In this document: positions 1-7,552 of the stretch, piece after piece
How positions within the stretch are numbered: the first letter of the stretch is position 1
How the letters are laid out: the number at the start of each line of letters is the position of its first letter
Origin: Chthoniobacter flavus
Lineage (GTDB): Bacteria; Verrucomicrobiota; Verrucomicrobiia; Chthoniobacterales; Chthoniobacteraceae
Reading direction: 5' to 3'
NCBI GenBank assembly: GCA_945861435.1
Contig: CAMAUX010000004.1
Coordinates: forward strand, 86,258 to 150,257
Length of the DNA: 64,000 nt
Position numbers and translations under genes: made by a program
Notes under the pieces: model-generated
What the model was told of the DNA's origin: nothing
Database searches by the model: none
The model's input: only the letters and a program-made list of their open reading frames with translations

Positions 1-1684
1 TGCTGATGGAACCCGCAAGCGCTGTCGTCTGCGAAGCAAAGGTCACCAAGTCCCCTCCTCCCGCACCCGAGAAAATCAAAGACTCTCCGCTAGCAATCGC
101 ACCAAACTTCGCAGTCGTCCCACTCACCGCCAGAACATTATTAGTCCCATCCTTTCCAGCAAACCCAACCCCGCCAGCAAGCGTGCTGTTCGATGTCTCA
201 ATGCTCAGTCGATCAAAGCCCGAACCACCGAGGAAACTCACTGACTCTCCCACTCTCTCTGTGGAGGTGTTCGTCTTGAGTGCATTCTTGCCCACCAGCA
301 GCGTACCCCCGCGCATCGCAAGCCCGTTATCCGCATCCTTGCCGTCAAAATACAAAGACCCCTTCAGCGTCGTCGTGCCTTGCACGTTGAAAACCATACT
401 GTCCTCCCCCGCGCCCCCAAGGTAGCTCAAGGACCGTCCGTCCACTCCTGCAGCACTGGCAATCACGGACACCCCAATCGTCACCGACTTTGCCGTCACA
501 TTTGCGGCTTGGGAATATGCAGGCGCCTCCGACTTCGCAGCCGCCGTCACCGAAACCGTCGCCGCAGCCACCGAATCGTTGAATTCCTCGGTCGCATCCG
601 CAACCTCATCATCCGTCAGAGCACGCCCCAGACTCTCCTCGAGATCGCTCAGCTTGCCACTCAACGTCCCAAGCGCATCCAGCGCACCCGGCAGATCCCG
701 GTCCACAAAACGCTGCGTCAGCATGGCAACCGTCGGCGACTCCCCGAGATTCAAAAACGCATCCTTCGCAATCGTCAAAGTCCCGCCTCCAATCTCAAGC
801 CGCTCGGATTCCTGCCCCCCAATCACCCTCAAGTTCCCAAGACTGGTCACCGCCGAGGTGATCGACAACAGTCCGCCCTTCGATCCCGTGCCGCTGAAAT
901 CCACCGCCAACTCGCCACCCACAGAAGTAAGGGCCCCTCCGAACGCCACCCGATTCCCGTCGAAACTGTCCCCAGCCCCCATGTTCACCAACACGTTGCC
1001 GGTCACCGCCACGTTCTTTGCCGAAAACTGATCGTCCCCGCCACGCCCATTGAAAGTAAGTGATTTGAGCGTCTTGATTCCCACCAATGAGAAATTGTCC
1101 GATCCAGCCCCTTCCGCCGTCCCCTCATTCACCACCAGCGCAGTGAGCGCACCCGTCAAATCCAGCCTCCCTGTAGCCCCCACACTCTGCTTTCCACCCA
1201 CCAAAATCTCCTGCGTACGAGCGACCCCTCCCACCAACTCCAAGGAAGTCCCATCGTCCAAAAGATCCTTCGCCGTTCCCGCCATCGCATTGGTGTAATT
1301 CTCCGCAAGCTTGATCTGATTGGGGGCGACTTTAATGACGTGATAAGTAGTCCCATCGACCAACCCCCCCACGCTTCCTTCCCCCGCCGTGTAACGAATG
1401 GTCTGCCCCGTCACCAGCGGATACACGTCATTCAACGTCACCTCGTTGCTGTCTGAGTTCACCTCAGCAAATCCCACAGGGAAAGTCTCCCCGGCTGCCT
1501 CCACCCGAAAATGCGTCGCATCCACCTGCGCGATCTCCACCTGAACATCCCCAAACGAGGCCAACTTCAAGGCCCCAACGCTGGCGCTTTTCGCGTCCAC
1601 CACATAACTCGAAATTACTAGGAGCGCGGGCGCTATCCGGTTCTCAAGGGGCTCGATGCAGGAGGCGCGTAAGGAGGTCTTCAT
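1..1684 (-). CDS. Giant repeat-rich surface or secreted protein, N-terminal part (runs off the window)
   Basis: The reading frame is open from an ATG at 1684 down to base 1, so at least 561 residues are present and the C terminus lies outside the window. Residues 10-20 read IEPLENRIAPA, nearly the same as residues 35-45 of the giant protein at 41579. EPLExRIAP-type segments are known near the N terminus of large surface proteins in Planctomycetota and Verrucomicrobiota. The last 150 or so residues form three related units of roughly 45-60 residues, each with a GGxG-x-D start, a TLxG segment and a (F/Y)xGKD segment. An earlier unit begins near SLTFNGRGGDD. These look like beta-strand repeats of an extracellular beta-helix or adhesin. 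No enzyme domain is visible. The frame was checked by translation at both ends and at several internal points. The opposite strand here has only unrelated shadow frames. Confidence 0.75.
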   Translation of the reverse strand, partial: MKTSLRASCIEPLENRIAPALLVISSYVVDAKSASVGALKLASFGDVQVEIAQVDATHFRVEAAGETFPVGFAEVNSDSNEVTLNDVYPLVTGQTIRYTAGEGSVGGLVDGTTYHVIKVAPNQIKLAENYTNAMAGTAKDLLDDGTSLELVGGVARTQEILVGGKQSVGATGRLDLTGALTALVVNEGTAEGAGSDNFSLVGIKTLKSLTFNGRGGDDQFSAKNVAVTGNVLVNMGAGDSFDGNRVAFGGALTSVGGELAVDFSGTGSKGGLLSITSAVTSLGNLRVIGGQESERLEIGGGTLTIAKDAFLNLGESPTVAMLTQRFVDRDLPGALDALGTLSGKLSDLEESLGRALTDDEVADATEEFNDSVAAATVSVTAAAKSEAPAYSQAANVTAKSVTIGVSVIASAAGVDGRSLSYLGGAGEDSMVFNVQGTTTLKGSLYFDGKDADNGLAMRGGTLLVGKNALKTNTSTERVGESVSFLGGSGFDRLSIETSNSTLAGGVGFAGKDGTNNVLAVSGTTAKFGAIASGESLIFSGAGGGDLVTFASQTTALAGSIS

Positions 1685-2030
1685 AGAATTCAATACCCGA
1701 GAGGGCTCTGTCTGGGGATGGATGGAGAGGGGGGAACTGCGTTTCCTCACCCCGTCATGTCCATAACGACATATCATCAGGAAACTCTGGATGAAAACTC
1801 CGGGGTGGAGCCCCAGTTTCTACTGCCACCACCCACCAAGGCGCAAGCGTGAACCCCGTAGCTAACCTTGCTATATGTTTATCTTAAATCCCTGACTCCT
1901 TCCAGCTTCCGCCTTGATCTCACCCCAGTCCTCCCACTATCGATTCCCCCCCTGCCGCTCACCCTCCCTTCCCGAGGTCAAGGGCCCCAGGCTTCACAAC
2001 CCCACACCACACCAACTCCTCCCCTCCATT
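1685..2030. promoter_or_regulatory. Divergent intergenic region with two inverted repeats
   Basis: This 346-base gap separates the minus-strand surface protein from the plus-strand oxidoreductase and must hold both promoters. A hairpin lies at 1795-1819: AAACT and GGGG pair with CCCC and AGTTT around a TGGAG loop, with CC bulged. A smaller repeat, ATGTC-6-GACAT, is at 1757-1772. An AT-rich patch near 1866-1890 could hold the promoter of the plus-strand gene, but no convincing -35/-10 pair was found. The hairpin has no T-tract, so it is not a standard terminator. Confidence 0.3.
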
Positions 2031-3245
2031 ATGAGTCGTAAAATCCGAATGGGCATGGTCGGCGGCGGCCGCGGTGCCTTCATTGGCGCCGTCCACCGCA
2101 TCGCAGCCAACGTCGACGGCCAGATCGAACTGGTCTGCGGCGCCTTCAGCAGCGACCCCAAACGCTCCAAAGACAGCGGCGCAGACTTCTTCCTGCCCCC
2201 CTCCCGCTGCTACGGCACATTCCAAGAAATGATCCAGAAGGAGAAGGCCCTCCCCTCCGATCAGCGCATGGACTTCCTCTCCATCGTCACCCCCAACCAC
2301 GTCCACTTCCCACCCGCCAAGATGGCGCTTGAGAACGGCTTTCACGTCCTCTCCGACAAGCCCGCCACCTTCGATCTTGCCGAAGCCAAGTCCCTAGCAA
2401 AAATCGTCGAGCGCACCGGCCTCCTCTACGGACTCACCCACAACTACACCGGTTACCCACTCGTCAAAGAGGCCCGCGACCTCGTCCACTCCGGCAAACT
2501 CGGCAAGATCCGCAAGGTCATCGCCGAGTACCCGCAGGGCTGGCTCGCCACACGCCTCGAAGCCTCCGGACAAAAGCAGGCAGGCTGGCGCACTGACCCC
2601 AAGCGCTCAGGCGCCGCTGGCTGCATCGGCGACATCGGCACCCACGCCGAGAACCTCGCTGAGTACATCACAGGCCTCAAAATCAAGGAACTCGCCGCCG
2701 ACCTCACCGCATTCGTCGAAGGGCGTCTCCTTGATGACGACGGCAACATCCTTCTGCGCTTCGACAACGGCGCCAAGGGCGTCCTCCACGCCTCCCAAAT
2801 CTCGGTGGGCGAGGAAAACAACCTCAACATCCGCGTCTACGGCGAGAAAGGCGGCATCGAATGGCACCAGAAGGAGCCCAACACGCTCCTCGTCAAATGG
2901 ATGGACCAGCCCATGCAGGTCTACCGCACCGCCAACGGCTACCTCAGCAAGGCCGCCGCTGCCGCCGGACGCACCCCTCCCTCACACCCGGAGGGTTACC
3001 TCGAAGCCTTCGCCAACATCTACCGCAACTTCGCAGGCCACATCCGCGCTCGCCTAGAAAACCGCACCCCGGATCCCCTCGTTCTCGATTATCCAAAGAT
3101 CGAGGACGGTATCCGTGGCATGGCCTTCATCGAAGCCGTCGTGCGCTCCAGCAAGAAAAACGCGGCTTGGACAAAGCTCAGCACGGAAAAGCCAAACTCC
3201 AAAAAGCCGGCCAAGAAGGCCCCGCGCACCAAACGCGCACGCTGA
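2031..3245 (+). CDS. Gfo/Idh/MocA family NAD(P)-dependent oxidoreductase
   Basis: A 404-residue protein whose family oxidises or reduces sugars, inositols and related hydroxy compounds with NAD(P). The Rossmann loop GMVGGGRGAFIG is at residues 8-19. TPNHVH at 87-92 and the SDKP lysine at K110 match the family's conserved (E/D)KP substrate-site motif, and GDIGTHA (D201, H205) matches the conserved D-x3-H pair. The C terminus is a lysine-rich tail (KKPAKKAPRTKRAR), common in high-GC proteins and without clear function. The frame extends upstream to 1914, but the ATG at 2031 is preferred because the Rossmann fold starts right behind it. The substrate cannot be told. A strong terminator follows, so this is probably a single-gene unit. 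Confidence 0.88.
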   Translation: MSRKIRMGMVGGGRGAFIGAVHRIAANVDGQIELVCGAFSSDPKRSKDSGADFFLPPSRCYGTFQEMIQKEKALPSDQRMDFLSIVTPNHVHFPPAKMALENGFHVLSDKPATFDLAEAKSLAKIVERTGLLYGLTHNYTGYPLVKEARDLVHSGKLGKIRKVIAEYPQGWLATRLEASGQKQAGWRTDPKRSGAAGCIGDIGTHAENLAEYITGLKIKELAADLTAFVEGRLLDDDGNILLRFDNGAKGVLHASQISVGEENNLNIRVYGEKGGIEWHQKEPNTLLVKWMDQPMQVYRTANGYLSKAAAAAGRTPPSHPEGYLEAFANIYRNFAGHIRARLENRTPDPLVLDYPKIEDGIRGMAFIEAVVRSSKKNAAWTKLSTEKPNSKKPAKKAPRTKRAR

Positions 3246-3290
3246 CGCTCCGTAGTCTTTCGCGCACTACGCCGCCATCACCTCAACACC

Positions 3291-3329
3291 AAGAGGCCCC
3301 GCCGCAACACGGCCGGGCCTCTTTTTTTT
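3291..3329 (+). terminator. Rho-independent terminator after the Gfo/Idh/MocA gene
   Basis: A GC-rich stem, GAGGCCCCGCCG against CGGCCGGGCCTC with one mismatch and a CAACA loop, is followed directly by eight T residues (3322-3329). It lies about 45 bases after the stop codon at 3245. Confidence 0.88.
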
Positions 3330-3439
3330 CTCTCCGCTTCCGCTCCAAAAAGAGCCACATTCCCGCCTCCGCCTCCTTCAGTGCGCCCTTCCATTAATCA
3401 CTCGACTCCACCCCTTTTTTCTCAACACTCCGCCGCCCT

Positions 3440-4183
3440 ATGAAATTCGCCAACCAAGTCGCCATCGTGACCGGAGCCGGCCGTGGCATCGGCCATGCCA
3501 TCGCCCTGCGCCTTGCAGCTCAAGGCGCTCGCGTCGCCGTGGTCAGCCGCACCGAATCCAACGCCAACCGCACCGCCGAGGAGGTCAACACCCGCCACGC
3601 CGGCCTCGCGATGGCTTACGCTGTCGACGTCGCCGACCACCGCGCCGTCAAGGACCTCGGCGAACGCATCCTCACCGACTTCTCCCGCGTCGACATCCTC
3701 GTCAACAACGCAGGCCTCACCCGCGACGGCCTCTCCATGCGCATGAGCGAGGCCGACTGGGACCTCGTCCTCGACACCAACCTCAAGGGCGCATTCAATT
3801 TCTGCCAGGCCGTCATGCGCCCCATGATCAAGCAGCGCAGCGGTCGCATCATCAACATCGCGTCCGTCGCAGGCCTCATGGGCAACGCCGGCCAGGCCAA
3901 CTACGCTGCCTCAAAGGCCGGCCTCATCGGCCTCACCAAAACACTCGCGCGCGAACTCGCTTCCCGCAGCATCACCGTCAACGCCGTCGCCCCGGGCTTC
4001 ATCTCCACCGACATGACCGACGTCCTTTCAGACCAGATCAAAACCGGCGTCGTATCTCAAATCCCCATGGGCCGCTTCGGCCAACCCGACGACATCGCCT
4101 CCGCGGTCGCATTCCTCGCCAGTGCTGAAGCCCAGTACATCACCGGCCAATGCCTCACCGTCGATGGCGGCATGGTGATGTAA
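3440..4183 (+). CDS. fabG: 3-oxoacyl-[acyl-carrier-protein] reductase (FabG-type SDR)
   Basis: A 247-residue short-chain dehydrogenase, the usual FabG length. It would reduce 3-oxoacyl-ACP to 3-hydroxyacyl-ACP with NADPH in type II fatty acid synthesis. The cofactor motif TGAGRGIG is at residues 11-18, NNAG at 89-92, and the catalytic N114, S142, Y155 and K159 are in place. The C-terminal end (ITGQCLTVDGGMVM) is typical of FabG. No acpP, fabD or fabF lies beside it, so it could also be a FabG-like SDR acting on another 3-oxoacyl or sugar substrate. sixA follows after 40 bases and may be cotranscribed. Confidence 0.85.
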   Translation: MKFANQVAIVTGAGRGIGHAIALRLAAQGARVAVVSRTESNANRTAEEVNTRHAGLAMAYAVDVADHRAVKDLGERILTDFSRVDILVNNAGLTRDGLSMRMSEADWDLVLDTNLKGAFNFCQAVMRPMIKQRSGRIINIASVAGLMGNAGQANYAASKAGLIGLTKTLARELASRSITVNAVAPGFISTDMTDVLSDQIKTGVVSQIPMGRFGQPDDIASAVAFLASAEAQYITGQCLTVDGGMVM

Positions 4184-4223
4184 CCATGCAGATGCGCCCA
4201 TAAGCGAAACCACCCACCACCCC

Positions 4224-4715
4224 ATGCAGCTCCTACTGCTGCGGCACGCCAACGCCGATTCACCCGCCCCCAGCGACGACCTCCGAGCGCTCACTCCAAA
4301 AGGCCGCGCCCAAGCCCGCCGCGCCGCACTCTTCTGCCGCGCACACGGTCTCCTCCCGGAGATCTTCCTCTCCAGCCCCATCCTGCGCGCTCGTCAGACC
4401 GCCGAAGAATTCGCACACACAGCGGAGATCACCCATGCGGAAATCGCCTCCTTCCTCGCCTGCGGCATGGATCCGGAAACGGCCCTCAACGAACTGTGCG
4501 CCTACCAATCCTTCCCCTCCGTGCTCCTTGTCGGCCACGAACCCGACATCTCCTCCCTCGCCGCCCACCTCCTCGGACTTCCTCTCGCCCAAAACCTCCA
4601 TGTCCGAAAAGCCACGCTCTTAGTCCTCGAAGTCGAGCAACTCAGGCTCGGCTGCGCCTCCCTCGAACTCCTCATCCCCTGCAGCTTCATGCCGGACACA
4701 ACCTCCAACGAATGA
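4224..4715 (+). CDS. sixA: SixA-like phosphohistidine phosphatase
   Basis: A 163-residue histidine-phosphatase-superfamily protein. The catalytic start LLLRHANA is at residues 4-11 with H8 as the phosphorylated histidine. SSPILRARQTAEEF (from residue 50) supplies the second arginine, and VGHEP holds H105. SixA proteins dephosphorylate phosphohistidine on signalling or phosphotransferase proteins such as HPt domains or the nitrogen PTS. The short length and lack of an insert favour SixA over phosphoglycerate mutase. The stop codon overlaps the start of the next gene as ATGA (4712-4715), so the two are probably translationally coupled, although a functional link to 6-phosphogluconolactonase is not obvious. 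Confidence 0.83.
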   Translation: MQLLLLRHANADSPAPSDDLRALTPKGRAQARRAALFCRAHGLLPEIFLSSPILRARQTAEEFAHTAEITHAEIASFLACGMDPETALNELCAYQSFPSVLLVGHEPDISSLAAHLLGLPLAQNLHVRKATLLVLEVEQLRLGCASLELLIPCSFMPDTTSNE

Positions 4716-5410
4716 AACCCGAACTCCTTCACGTTAAAGATTTCGCCAGTGACGCCGCCCGCTGGATCCTCGCATGCGCAGTCCAATCCATCGCCACCCG
4801 CGGCCTCTTCCGCCTTGCTCTCGCGGGCGGTGAAACCCCGGCTGCGGTCTACTCTGAAATGGCCCGATCCTCCGATGCACCGGACTGGAGCCGCGTCCAG
4901 ATCACTTTCGGAGACGAACGCTGCGTCCCTCCGGACGACGCGCAAAGCAACTACCTCATGGCTCGGCGATCCCTGCTGGATCATGCACCCATCCCCTCGG
5001 GCAACATCTTCCGCATCGCGGGCGAAGCGGACCCGGACCACGCTGCACTCCAGTGTGAAGCCCAACTGCGCGCCGTCGCCACCCGCATGGGCGAACCCTG
5101 CTACCGCCACGACCTCGTGCTCCTTGGCCTCGGGCCCGACGGTCACACCGCCTCACTCTTCCCTGGCTCCCCTGCCCTCGCAGAATCCCAGCGCTGGCTC
5201 ATCCCCACCATCGGTCCCAAGCCACCGCCACAACGCATCACCATGACCTACCCGCTGCTCAACGCCGCGCGGCACGTCGCATTCCTCGTCAACGATCCCA
5301 AGAAACAGCCCGTCATCGACGATATCCTCGCCCACCGCGGCAACCATCCCGCAGGCGCTGTACAACCCACCGAAGGCTCTCTCACTTGGATTATCGGCCC
5401 GGGCAAGTAA
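4712..5410 (+). CDS. pgl: 6-phosphogluconolactonase (DevB/Pgl type)
   Basis: A 232-residue protein that hydrolyses 6-phosphogluconolactone to 6-phosphogluconate in the oxidative pentose phosphate pathway. LALAGGETPAAVY (near residues 33-45), TFGDERCVPPDDAQSNY and LLGLGPDGHTASLFPG are hallmark motifs of the glucosamine-6-phosphate isomerase/6-phosphogluconolactonase superfamily. The GPDGHTASLFPG form favours lactonase over NagB. The start at 4712 overlaps the sixA stop; an upstream in-frame start at 4496 would lie inside sixA and is rejected. No zwf or gnd is seen nearby. Confidence 0.88.
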   Translation: MKPELLHVKDFASDAARWILACAVQSIATRGLFRLALAGGETPAAVYSEMARSSDAPDWSRVQITFGDERCVPPDDAQSNYLMARRSLLDHAPIPSGNIFRIAGEADPDHAALQCEAQLRAVATRMGEPCYRHDLVLLGLGPDGHTASLFPGSPALAESQRWLIPTIGPKPPPQRITMTYPLLNAARHVAFLVNDPKKQPVIDDILAHRGNHPAGAVQPTEGSLTWIIGPGK

Positions 5411-5463
5411 ACGGCTCAGGCAAGTAACCCGCTCACCGATCCGCAGCCCTCGCTCCGCCGCCT

Positions 5464-6009
5464 TTACTTCTTCAGCGCACCTTCAACCGCTGACACCAAC
5501 TCTGCGGAGTCCGGCTCTACACCCGAATCAAATCGGCCCAGAAGCTTCCCATCTGCGCCGATAAGGAACTTGGAAAAATTCCACTTCACGGGCCCTGGAA
5601 ATGCCGAACCCGCACCAGTGAGGGCAGCGTAAAGCGGATGCTGCTCCGCCCCCTTCGCGTGTAGTTTGTCAAAAAGAGGGAAGCTCACTTCAAAGCGACT
5701 GCTGCAGAACTGCTTGATGTCCTCGTTGCTCCCCGGTTCCTGAGCGCCAAAGTCGTTGCAAGGAAAGCCAAGCACCACAAACCCCTTGTCCTTGTACTTG
5801 CGATAGAGCGACTCGAGTCCCGCGTACTGCCGCGTGTACCCACATGCCGAGGCGACATTCACCACCAAAACCGCTTTCCCTGCATAAGCCTTCAACGACG
5901 TGTCCTTGCCGTCGATATCCTTTAACGCGATCGCGCCGAGATCAGCGCCATCCGCAGCTCCGGCTTCCAGCGCAAGTCCAAGAAAAAGTAGTCCGAGGAT
6001 CAGTTTCAT
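5464..6009 (-). CDS. Secreted glutathione peroxidase-family thiol peroxidase
   Basis: A 181-residue protein with a likely signal peptide (MKLILGLLFLGLALEAGAA) in front of a glutathione peroxidase fold. The peroxidatic site NVASACGYT has C56. FPCNDFGAQEPG supplies the catalytic glutamine (Q90), and WNFSKFLI gives W143 and N144. Bacterial homologues with cysteine usually use thioredoxin rather than glutathione and reduce hydrogen or lipid peroxides. The signal peptide suggests a periplasmic role, for example defending secreted redox proteins, which is inference. It is convergent with pgl, with 53 bases between them and no clear terminator. Confidence 0.88.
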   Translation of the reverse strand: MKLILGLLFLGLALEAGAADGADLGAIALKDIDGKDTSLKAYAGKAVLVVNVASACGYTRQYAGLESLYRKYKDKGFVVLGFPCNDFGAQEPGSNEDIKQFCSSRFEVSFPLFDKLHAKGAEQHPLYAALTGAGSAFPGPVKWNFSKFLIGADGKLLGRFDSGVEPDSAELVSAVEGALKK

Positions 6010-6070
6010 AAGTGGTGTTTTTAAAGTTCTGTTAGTTTTTTAGTTTCGATATCTCAAATTTCGAATCCCG

Positions 6071-7531
6071 TCACTTCCTCGGGATCTCGTTCAGCGTGTA
6101 ATACGCCACGTCGTGCAGCAGAGGCAATCCCATGCCCGAGCGCACTCCGGCCATGTGCAACTCGTGGATATGCCCCTTGGTCAGCGGCGCCACCGTGAGG
6201 CGCACCGAACGCCCCCCATTCCCCACCTTGGCCGCCGTGATCTTCGCCTCCACATCGTCCACCTCCGGACTGCCGTACGCCGCCTGATAGATATAAGTGA
6301 ACTCACGCATCGAGTAACTCGCCACGTCGCCGGCAGCGTTTGCATCCACCGGCTCTGTGAAAAACAGCTCAAACCCATCCGGCCGCGCCCGCATCTCCTG
6401 CACCTCAAAGGGCACTTTCCCATTCCACTCCAAACGCTCGAAACTGTAGGGCTGCCCGCCCTTCGCACCCCAACCACGGTCGGATCCACCGGCGAAAATC
6501 TGCCCCTTCTCGTTCATGCGACCACCGATCAGCCCGCTCTTGAATCCCTTCCTAAATGGAAACACCACCCCCTGCTGGATTCCATTCACCTCCTCGACAA
6601 AAACGCGCGAGATATTGGAGTGGCTCTGGTCGGCGATGAAAAGCTGCTTCTGGAACGGCCCGAACTTCCCGCCGCTCATGTCGCAGACAATGAACGACGA
6701 CGAGTTTCCCACCTTCCCGTGCACCATGTACGCAACCGGCGGCACCAACTCCTTCACCCGCTCACGCTCCACCACCATCCGACTCTTGTCGTTGGGCTCC
6801 ACCGGACGAGGTCCCATGTTCGGCGCCTTGTCGTACCAAGCAAATCCACCGGGATGCCCTTGGAACGTCCCCGGGATCAAGTGCTGCAGCGTGCACGCAC
6901 CATGCCATGGCCCCTGATTGTCGGTGTAATACACCTCGCCCTCTGCACCAAACCCGATCCCGCCGGGCGACCGAATCCCGCTGCACGTCGGCACCATCGT
7001 CCCGTCAGGCTTCACTCGCACCGCCCACCCGCGGAAGTCCGTCTTGCTGCTAAAAGATCCCGTGAGACAGAGCACCAGCCAGAGATCCCCCGCTTTGTCG
7101 AAACGCGATCCGAAGCAATACTCGTGGTAATCACCGCTCACACCCCACTTGTCGCACACGGTCTGAAAGAGGTCCGATCGCCCATCCCCATCCTCGTCCT
7201 TCATCCGCACCACCTCATAGCGGTTCGTCGCAAAGAGCGACCCATCCTTCCACGCCAAGCCCATGAGCTCATGCTGCCCTGCCGCGAAGAGTTGGTAACT
7301 GACTTTAGTCGGATCCGCCTCCGTGGCTCCGCTTACCGTCCAAACCTCGCCACGCCGCGTTCCCAGCGCAAGCTTGTCACCCGGCAGAAGCTCGATCGAA
7401 CTCACCTCCAGCGCCGTCTCTTTCGGCGTCGGAAATGTCACGATCGGGTAATAGTCGCCCTCCGTCGGGGGCGCAGCACGCAGCGAACCGGCGCCAAGCA
7501 AGGTCAGGAAAAGGATGCGATTAAGTTTCAT
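6071..7531 (-). CDS. Secreted sorbosone-dehydrogenase-like beta-propeller protein
   Basis: A 486-residue protein with an N-terminal signal peptide (MKLNRILFLTLLGAGSLRAAP). The body resembles the glucose/sorbosone dehydrogenase propellers common in Verrucomicrobiota and Planctomycetota; GIRSPGGIGFGAEGEVYYTD is a typical blade. Its C-terminal third (FTEPVDANAAGDVASYS..., then AAYGSPEVDD) aligns by eye with the end of the protein at 29844, so the two are paralogues. A TTG at 7552, directly after the upstream stop, would add seven residues; the ATG at 7531 is chosen because the signal peptide starts there. It lies 21 bases behind the azurin/PA14 gene and is probably cotranscribed. No CxxCH is present, so it is not a heme protein. 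Substrate unknown. Confidence 0.75.
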   Translation of the reverse strand: MKLNRILFLTLLGAGSLRAAPPTEGDYYPIVTFPTPKETALEVSSIELLPGDKLALGTRRGEVWTVSGATEADPTKVSYQLFAAGQHELMGLAWKDGSLFATNRYEVVRMKDEDGDGRSDLFQTVCDKWGVSGDYHEYCFGSRFDKAGDLWLVLCLTGSFSSKTDFRGWAVRVKPDGTMVPTCSGIRSPGGIGFGAEGEVYYTDNQGPWHGACTLQHLIPGTFQGHPGGFAWYDKAPNMGPRPVEPNDKSRMVVERERVKELVPPVAYMVHGKVGNSSSFIVCDMSGGKFGPFQKQLFIADQSHSNISRVFVEEVNGIQQGVVFPFRKGFKSGLIGGRMNEKGQIFAGGSDRGWGAKGGQPYSFERLEWNGKVPFEVQEMRARPDGFELFFTEPVDANAAGDVASYSMREFTYIYQAAYGSPEVDDVEAKITAAKVGNGGRSVRLTVAPLTKGHIHELHMAGVRSGMGLPLLHDVAYYTLNEIPRK

Positions 7532-7552
7532 GGAAAGAAGTGTGCTCCGCAA

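Noticed and set aside
1..1298. Several plus-strand frames of 82-227 residues at the left edge
   Set aside because: Low-complexity Pro/Ser/Arg composition; the minus strand has one continuous frame with a clear N-terminal motif and repeats.
1795..1819. Transcription terminator
   Set aside because: Stem is good but lies between divergent genes and lacks a T-tract on either strand.
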